Source of the DNA: Anaerolineae bacterium
Lineage (GTDB): Bacteria; Chloroflexota; Anaerolineae; JAFGEY01
Assembly (NCBI GenBank): GCA_016929775.1
Contig: JAFGIE010000026.1
Location: 1 to 18,580, forward strand
Length of the DNA: 18,580 bases
Direction of reading: 5' to 3'
The notes under the pieces are model-generated. The model saw only the letters and a list, made by a program, of their open reading frames with translations. It had not been told where the DNA came from and did not search any database. Below are positions 14,307 through 18,580 of the stretch, piece by piece. Each line of letters begins with the position of its first letter. The first letter of the stretch is position 1. The position numbers were made by a program, and so were the translations under genes.

Positions 14307-14335
14307 ATTGTACCCACGTTGCGCGTTCTCGTCAA
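14307..14335 (-). promoter_or_regulatory. Promoter of acpP
   Basis: On the minus strand TTGACG (14335-14330) and TACAAT (14312-14307) are 17 bp apart. The leader is about 38 nt. Confidence 0.72.
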
Positions 14336-14367
14336 CATGCGATAACCGCGGATCGCGCGGCGGGCAC

Positions 14368-14396
14368 TTGACACGGTACGGCAACGTTGGTAAGAT
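14368..14396 (+). promoter_or_regulatory. Promoter of the idi2-prenyl synthase operon
   Basis: A perfect -35 TTGACA (14368-14373) and a -10 TAAGAT (14391-14396) are 17 bp apart. The leader is about 29 nt. The -35 boxes of this promoter and the acpP promoter are back to back with 32 bp between them. Confidence 0.72.
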
Positions 14397-14431
14397 CGCG
14401 CCAACGCCCACCCGGCAGGAGAGAGCAGCCG

Positions 14432-15457
14432 ATGACTGACGCGCGCAAGGACGACCACCTCCGGATCTGCCTTGAAGAGCAAGTGCGCCCGCGATGCCCG
14501 ACCACGGGACTGGAGCGCTATCGCTTCTGCCACCAGGCCCTGCCCGACCTGTCCCTGGCACAGGTCGAGCTGTCCGCCCGGTTCCTGGGGCGGTCGCTAC
14601 GCGCGCCGCTGATCATCTCCCCCATGACGGGCGGCGCCGCAGCCGCCGGGCCGATCAACCGTCGCCTGGGCGAAGCGGCGCAGGCGCTGGGGATCGGCAT
14701 GGGCGTGGGGTCGCAGCGTGCGGCGCTCGAGGACGCGCAGTGGGCAGCGACCTATCGCCTCCGCGACGTCGCTCCCGACGTGCTGCTGATGGCGAACTTG
14801 GGCGCAGTGCAGCTCAACGCCGGCTATGGCATCGGCGAGTGCCAGCGCGCGGTCGACATGATCGAGGCGGATGCCCTCGTGCTGCATCTCAACCCCCTCC
14901 AGGAGGCGCTCCAACCGGGCGGCGATACCGATTTCGCGGGCCTTCTGCCCAAGATCGAGCGCGTGTGCCGCGCCCTGCCTGTCCCTGTCGTGGTCAAGGA
15001 GGTGGGGTGCGGCTTGTCATCCGCCGTCGCCCGCCGCCTCGTGGAGGTCGGCGTGAGCGCGCTCGACGTCGCCGGGGCGGGGGGTACCTCGTGGAGCGAG
15101 GTCGAGCGGCATCGTGCGCGCATGCCCCACGATGCGCGGGTCGCCGCGCAGTTTGCGGGCTGGGGGATCCCGACTGCGGATGCGGTGCGGACGGTGCGCC
15201 AGGCGGCGCCGGACACGCCGCTGATCGCCAGCGGCGGGATCGAGACGGGCATCGACGTCGCCAAGTGCATCGCCCTGGGCGCGGACGTGGCTGGGATCGC
15301 ACTGCCGCTGCTGCGCCACGCCCTGCGGTCAAGCGCGGAGGTCGTGGACGCCCTGTCTGTCGTGATCCAGGTCCTGCGCGTCGCGATGTTCTGCATCGGC
15401 GCCAAGGACCTCGCTGCCCTGCGCGGTACGCGCCACCTCGAGGAGGTCCCCCGATGA
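14432..15457 (+). CDS. fni: Type 2 isopentenyl-diphosphate delta-isomerase (FMN-dependent)
   Basis: A 341-residue TIM-barrel flavoenzyme that interconverts IPP and DMAPP, the isoprenoid building blocks, using reduced FMN. Family marks are RKDDHLRIC at the N-terminus, PLIISPMTGG, GMGVGSQRAAL, the substrate and Mg-binding HLNPLQEALQ (H152, N154, Q157, E158), VVKEVGCG, and the phosphate-binding regions DVAGAGGTSW and IASGGIETG. It replaces the unrelated type 1 isomerase. AGGAGAG lies about 7 nt before ATG 14432; the in-frame upstream GTG at 14387 falls inside the promoter and is rejected. Its stop overlaps the next start by four bases (ATGA), which implies translational coupling to the prenyl synthase. 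Confidence 0.94.
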   Translation: MTDARKDDHLRICLEEQVRPRCPTTGLERYRFCHQALPDLSLAQVELSARFLGRSLRAPLIISPMTGGAAAAGPINRRLGEAAQALGIGMGVGSQRAALEDAQWAATYRLRDVAPDVLLMANLGAVQLNAGYGIGECQRAVDMIEADALVLHLNPLQEALQPGGDTDFAGLLPKIERVCRALPVPVVVKEVGCGLSSAVARRLVEVGVSALDVAGAGGTSWSEVERHRARMPHDARVAAQFAGWGIPTADAVRTVRQAAPDTPLIASGGIETGIDVAKCIALGADVAGIALPLLRHALRSSAEVVDALSVVIQVLRVAMFCIGAKDLAALRGTRHLEEVPR

Positions 15458-16467
15458 ACGTCAGCGCCTACGTGGAGCGGTTCCTGCCCCGGATCGAGGA
15501 CGAGATGCGCGAGCTGCTCGCCGTCGACGGAGAGATGTCCGCATACTATGGCATGATGCAGTACCACCTGGGGTGGATGGACGAGCGCCTGCGTGCGCGG
15601 GAAGGGAGCGAGGGCAAGCGGCTGCGCCCGCTCCTGTGCCTGTTGGCCTGCGAGGCTGTGGGGGGAGAGATCGCGCAGGCGCTGCCCGCAGCTGCGGCGC
15701 TCGAGCTGGTGCACAGCTTTTCCCTGATCCACGACGACATCGAGGACGGCAGCCCGACGCGGCGCCATCGGGAGACGGTCTGGCGTCTGTGGGGTGTCCC
15801 ACAGGCGATCAACTGCGGCGATGGCATGTATACCGTCGCCTATGTCAAGTTGAGCCAGCTTCCCGAGCGAGGTGTGCCGCTGCAGCGCGCGATCAGCGCA
15901 TTGCGCGCCCTGTCGGAGACCTGCTTGACCCTCACGGAAGGCCAATACCTCGACATGTCGTTCGAAGGGCAGGCTGCGGTCGAGCTGGACCGCTACCTGT
16001 GGATGATCCACTGCAAGTCGGCGGCGCTGATCGCCTGTTCTGCGCAGCTGGGTGCGCTCCTGGGTGGCGCCGAACCGGGCGTGATCGCCGCGTACCGGCG
16101 GTTTGGCGAGAACCTCGGCATGGCTTTCCAGGTCATCGACGACATCCTGGGCATTTGGGGTACAGAAGCGGTCACCGGCAAGTCGGCGGCGACGGATGTC
16201 CTATCGCGGAAAAAGACCCTTCCCGTGGTGTACGCCCTCGGCGATCCGGCGCTGCGTGCGCTGTATGCGCGCGACCATCTCCAAGAGGACGACGTAGCCG
16301 AGGTGATCCAGGTCCTCGAGCGGGCAGGCGCGCGGACGTACGCGGAAGACCTGGCGCGCACCTTCTCGGAGCAGGCCCTGGACTGCCTGGCACAGACCGG
16401 TCTCGACACGCCCGCCCACCAGGCGATCGGCGAACTCGCCCTATCGCTTCTCCGGCGCGACCGCTGA
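15454..16467 (+). CDS. Polyprenyl synthetase, probably geranylgeranyl-diphosphate synthase type
   Basis: A 337-residue all-alpha trans-isoprenyl diphosphate synthase that condenses IPP with allylic diphosphates. It has GSEGKRLRPLLCLLACEA for IPP binding, a complete first motif D94-D-I-E-D98 followed by RRHRETVW, GQYLDM, KSAALIACS, and a second motif D229-D-I-L-G whose last position is Gly instead of Asp. F89, five residues before the first Asp, is the place where an aromatic residue limits archaeal-type enzymes to about C20, so GGPP is the likely product (inference). AGGAGGT at 15441-15447 and a 4-bp overlap with fni show co-expression. The product could feed carotenoids, quinone side chains or other isoprenoids. 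Confidence 0.88.
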   Translation: MNVSAYVERFLPRIEDEMRELLAVDGEMSAYYGMMQYHLGWMDERLRAREGSEGKRLRPLLCLLACEAVGGEIAQALPAAAALELVHSFSLIHDDIEDGSPTRRHRETVWRLWGVPQAINCGDGMYTVAYVKLSQLPERGVPLQRAISALRALSETCLTLTEGQYLDMSFEGQAAVELDRYLWMIHCKSAALIACSAQLGALLGGAEPGVIAAYRRFGENLGMAFQVIDDILGIWGTEAVTGKSAATDVLSRKKTLPVVYALGDPALRALYARDHLQEDDVAEVIQVLERAGARTYAEDLARTFSEQALDCLAQTGLDTPAHQAIGELALSLLRRDR

Positions 16468-16468
16468 C

Positions 16469-16487
16469 CGCTGCCCGATGCGCAGCG
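16469..16487 (+). terminator. Weak hairpin after the prenyl synthase
   Basis: CGCTGC (16469-16474) pairs with GCAGCG (16482-16487) around a 7-nt loop immediately after the stop. No T-tract follows directly. It is at best a weak terminator or an mRNA 3' end structure. Confidence 0.25.
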
Positions 16488-16498
16488 CAGGGGCGCTC

Positions 16499-16526
16499 TT
16501 GCGCGTCGGACGGAATCGCGTATACT
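16499..16526 (+). promoter_or_regulatory. Promoter of the oxidoreductase-isomerase operon
   Basis: TTGCGC (16499-16504) and TATACT (16521-16526) are separated by 16 bp. The leader is about 33 nt and contains the AGGAGG ribosome-binding site. Confidence 0.55.
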
Positions 16527-16565
16527 GCAAGTGCGACGATATCACTATCACACGAGGAGGGTACC

Positions 16566-17636
16566 ATGGGTAAACTGAGGTGGGGCATCATCGGTTGCGG
16601 CGTGATCGCCCCCTCGCACGCGGATTCGGTGGTCGGCAGCGAGTACGCCGATCTGGTCGCTGTCTGCGACATTGACAGCGAAAAGGGCGCAGAGTTCGCC
16701 GAGCGGTACGGGGGCGTTGCCTTCTACCGCGACTATCACGAGATGCTCCGCGATGGCGGGCTCGATGCGGTGAGCATCTGCACGCCGTCGGGCCTGCACT
16801 CCGAGATGACGATCGCCGCAGCGGAAGCGGGCGTAAACGTCCTGTGCGAGAAGCCGATGGCGATCACGGTCCCGCAGATAGACGCTATGATGGCTGCGGT
16901 GGAAAAGACGGGCATCAAGCTGGAAGTCATCTTTCAGCGACGCACCTACCAGATCACGCAGACCGTGCGCGAGGCAGTGCAGTCGGGCGTGTTGGGCCAG
17001 CTGACGCTGGCAGACGCGTACCTCAAGTACTATCGCTCCCCCGCCTACTACCAGTCGGCTGACTGGCGCGCTACCTGGGCGCTCGACGGCGGAGGGGCGC
17101 TGATGAACCAGGGCGTGCACGGCATCGATGTCCTGACGTGGATTATGGGCGACGTCGAGAGCGTGTATGCCAAGGCGTCAGCCAAGGTGCGCGACATCGA
17201 GGTCGAGGACACATGCGTGGCCCTGGTGACCTTTGCCAATGGCGCCTATGGCGTGATCGAGGGGACGACATCCTCCAACCCAGGCGAACCGACCACGTTC
17301 TACTTTCACGGCGAAAAGGGCACGATCGTGCTCAGCGACAGGGGCATCGAAAAGTGGGCGGTCAGCAGCGACAAGAGCATCGTCGCCCGCAACGATCCGG
17401 ACAAGTGCGTCGGTCGCGAGGGTCCCAGCGCGACGAGCGATCCGCGCGCGATCAGCCACTCCGGGCACCGGGCCCAGGTCGACGACCTGTGCATGGCGGT
17501 GACGCAAGACCGGGAGCCGATGATCACCGGCGGCAGCGCACGCAAGGCGGTCGAGCTGATCCTGGCGATCTATGCCTCGGCGCGTGAGGGACGCGAGATC
17601 CACCTCAAGTCGTGGCTGAAGGAAGTGGGCGCATGA
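16566..17636 (+). CDS. Gfo/Idh/MocA-family oxidoreductase
   Basis: A 356-residue NAD(P)-dependent dehydrogenase. The N-terminal Rossmann domain opens with GIIGCGVIAPSHA, continues with VAVCDID, and ends with CEKPMAIT, whose K96 is the conserved active-site lysine. The C-terminal alpha/beta domain has GGGALMNQGVHGIDVL (H185, D188), the usual catalytic or substrate-binding stretch. Members oxidise sugars, inositols or amino sugars; no signal peptide or Tat motif is seen, so it is cytoplasmic. AGGAGG at 16555-16560 lies 5 nt before ATG 16566. Its stop overlaps the next gene's start (ATGA), and the partner is an isomerase, a pair common in sugar and inositol catabolism. The exact substrate cannot be told. 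Confidence 0.9.
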   Translation: MGKLRWGIIGCGVIAPSHADSVVGSEYADLVAVCDIDSEKGAEFAERYGGVAFYRDYHEMLRDGGLDAVSICTPSGLHSEMTIAAAEAGVNVLCEKPMAITVPQIDAMMAAVEKTGIKLEVIFQRRTYQITQTVREAVQSGVLGQLTLADAYLKYYRSPAYYQSADWRATWALDGGGALMNQGVHGIDVLTWIMGDVESVYAKASAKVRDIEVEDTCVALVTFANGAYGVIEGTTSSNPGEPTTFYFHGEKGTIVLSDRGIEKWAVSSDKSIVARNDPDKCVGREGPSATSDPRAISHSGHRAQVDDLCMAVTQDREPMITGGSARKAVELILAIYASAREGREIHLKSWLKEVGA

Positions 17637-18493
17637 AGTACAGCGTAACCAGTGTGATCCTGCCCGACCTCGGGGTCGCCGAGACCTGCCAGCTGTTGCA
17701 GGAACTGGGGTACGACGGCGTCGAGTGGCGCGTCCGGTACACCAATCCGGCGGCAGTAGGCAAGGGCTACAGCTACTGGGGCGAGCACAAGACGGACCTG
17801 TCGCCTGCCAACTTGGCGCACAAAGCCGCCGAGGTGGCGCAGATCACGGCGGATCACGGTCTCGAGATCGCGGCGATCGCGTCCAACCTGCGTGCGGACG
17901 AGTACGAGGAGATCAAGCGCCTGGCAGATGGCGTGGCGCGCCTGGGCAAGATCCCGATCCGGCTTGGCGCGCCGCGCGGGTACGACCGTTCGCTGCCCTA
18001 CCCGGCGCTCTATGCAGAGGCTGTGGAGGTCTATGGGCGGGCGATCGAGATCCTCAAGCCGTATGGGCTGAAGGTCGTGATCGAGATCCACGGCGGCACG
18101 ATCATGGTCAGCGCTTCTCTGGCACACCGCATCGCGTCGAACTTTGGCCCACACGAGATGGGCGTGATCTATGACGTGAACAACATGGCCAAGGACGGTT
18201 TTGAGACGTTCCGCATCGGGCTGGAGCTGCTGGGCGACTATGTGCAGCACTGCCACGCGGGCGGATGGCGTCCTGTGGAGCAGGGGCGCAAGGATGACGG
18301 GACCCTGATCTGGGGATGGGAGGGGTGTGACCTCTCGGACAGCATCCTCGACATCCCGTTGTTCCTGTCCGATCTCAAGGCGGTTGGGTACACGGGCTTT
18401 ATCTCGATCGAGGACTTTCGGCCGATCGACCATAGGGTCAAGTTGCGGGCGCAGATCGACTACCTACGCCGGATCGAAGCGGGCTTGGCTTAG
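17633..18493 (+). CDS. Sugar-phosphate isomerase/epimerase (xylose-isomerase-like TIM barrel)
   Basis: A 286-residue protein of the AP-endonuclease-2/xylose-isomerase-like TIM-barrel superfamily. The four metal ligands expected for the family are present: E151 in VVIEIHGG, D181 in VIYDVNNM, H208 in QHCHAGG and E260 in SIEDF. The N-terminus (YSVTSVILPDL) and LGYDGVEWRV are typical. It probably isomerises or epimerises a keto-sugar, possibly the product of the upstream dehydrogenase. The ribosome-binding site is weak and the start overlaps the previous stop by four bases, so translation is probably coupled. The C-terminal 16 codons are echoed in a degenerate copy 87 bp downstream. Confidence 0.87.
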   Translation: MKYSVTSVILPDLGVAETCQLLQELGYDGVEWRVRYTNPAAVGKGYSYWGEHKTDLSPANLAHKAAEVAQITADHGLEIAAIASNLRADEYEEIKRLADGVARLGKIPIRLGAPRGYDRSLPYPALYAEAVEVYGRAIEILKPYGLKVVIEIHGGTIMVSASLAHRIASNFGPHEMGVIYDVNNMAKDGFETFRIGLELLGDYVQHCHAGGWRPVEQGRKDDGTLIWGWEGCDLSDSILDIPLFLSDLKAVGYTGFISIEDFRPIDHRVKLRAQIDYLRRIEAGLA

Positions 18494-18529
18494 TGCATCT
18501 CCGGCTCCGCTGACCAACCGGGCTCTTGA

Positions 18530-18580
18530 CTGCGCGCGCAGATCGAAACCCTGCGCCGGATCGAAGCGAGCTTGGCTTAG
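18530..18580 (+). pseudogene. Degenerate duplicate of the isomerase 3' end
   Basis: The last 51 bases of the window repeat the final 16 codons and stop of the preceding gene (18443-18493). Read in the matching frame it gives LRAQIETLRRIEASLA and TAG, against LRAQIDYLRRIEAGLA and TAG. Over 18532-18580 the match is ungapped at 43 of 49 bases, offset by exactly 87 bp. A TGA (18527-18529) lies directly upstream in frame, so no protein is made. It is either a tandem partial duplication or the end of a deleted paralogue. Confidence 0.75.

Noticed and set aside
14387..14431. An upstream GTG start for the type 2 isomerase
   Set aside because: It lies within the promoter, before the likely transcription start, and the added residues are not family-like.
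1..18580. CRISPR array, prophage, transposon, tRNA or rRNA
   Set aside because: No regularly spaced repeats, no integrase or transposase motifs, no tRNA-like cloverleaf and no rRNA sequence were seen by eye. A tRNA scan and an insertion-sequence search would settle it.

Overview
The window is visibly G+C-rich DNA, roughly two thirds G+C by eye, with dense bacterial genes, good Shine-Dalgarno sites and sigma-70-like promoters. The gene content fits Chloroflexota best: a staphyloxanthin-type glycosyltransferase/acyltransferase pair, a type 2 isopentenyl-diphosphate isomerase, a NarL-type sensor kinase with a membrane-plus-GAF input, and a CCA enzyme beside a small P-type-ATPase-like HAD protein. 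This placement is an inference, because no rRNA or other marker is present. I see no tRNA, rRNA, CRISPR array, transposase or phage gene.

Layout, left to right. (1) 1-792 is the 3' end of a type I restriction-modification methylase (hsdM), with no hsdS behind it. (2) A 490-bp gap carries a promoter that reads into two genes closely resembling crtQ and crtO (1283-2923). (3) A convergent metallo-beta-lactamase-fold hydrolase (2970-3950, minus) follows. It is separated by a complex divergent control region (3951-4439) from an orphan OmpR-type response regulator (4440-5147), which ends in a textbook intrinsic terminator. (4) A URO-D-family protein and a multi-pass membrane protein form a two-gene unit (5320-7170). 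(5) A NarL-family histidine kinase and another membrane protein form the next unit (7488-10080). (6) On the minus strand, the CCA tRNA nucleotidyltransferase and a HAD protein form an operon (12137 down to 10111). (7) A strong promoter with a leader of about 290 nt drives a proline/alanine-rich membrane protein (12697-13920). (8) acpP (minus) and idi2-polyprenyl synthase (plus) diverge from back-to-back promoters at about 14307-14396. (9) A Gfo/Idh/MocA oxidoreductase and a sugar-phosphate isomerase/epimerase form an overlapping operon (16566-18493). It is followed at the very end of the window by a second, degenerate copy of the isomerase's last 16 codons.

How the genes fit together. The isomerase and prenyl synthase supply isoprenoid precursors, and the crtQ/crtO-like pair could glycosylate and then acylate a carotenoid, though the two loci lie about 12 kb apart. 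The oxidoreductase and isomerase look like a sugar or inositol catabolic pair. The CCA gene and acpP are housekeeping. I do not see a clear new defence or mobile system. The most unusual observations are the crtQ/crtO pair in this genomic setting, the duplicated gene tail at 18530-18580, the dyad inside the minus-strand promoter at 4136-4164, and the tandem perfect hairpins at 4265-4321.
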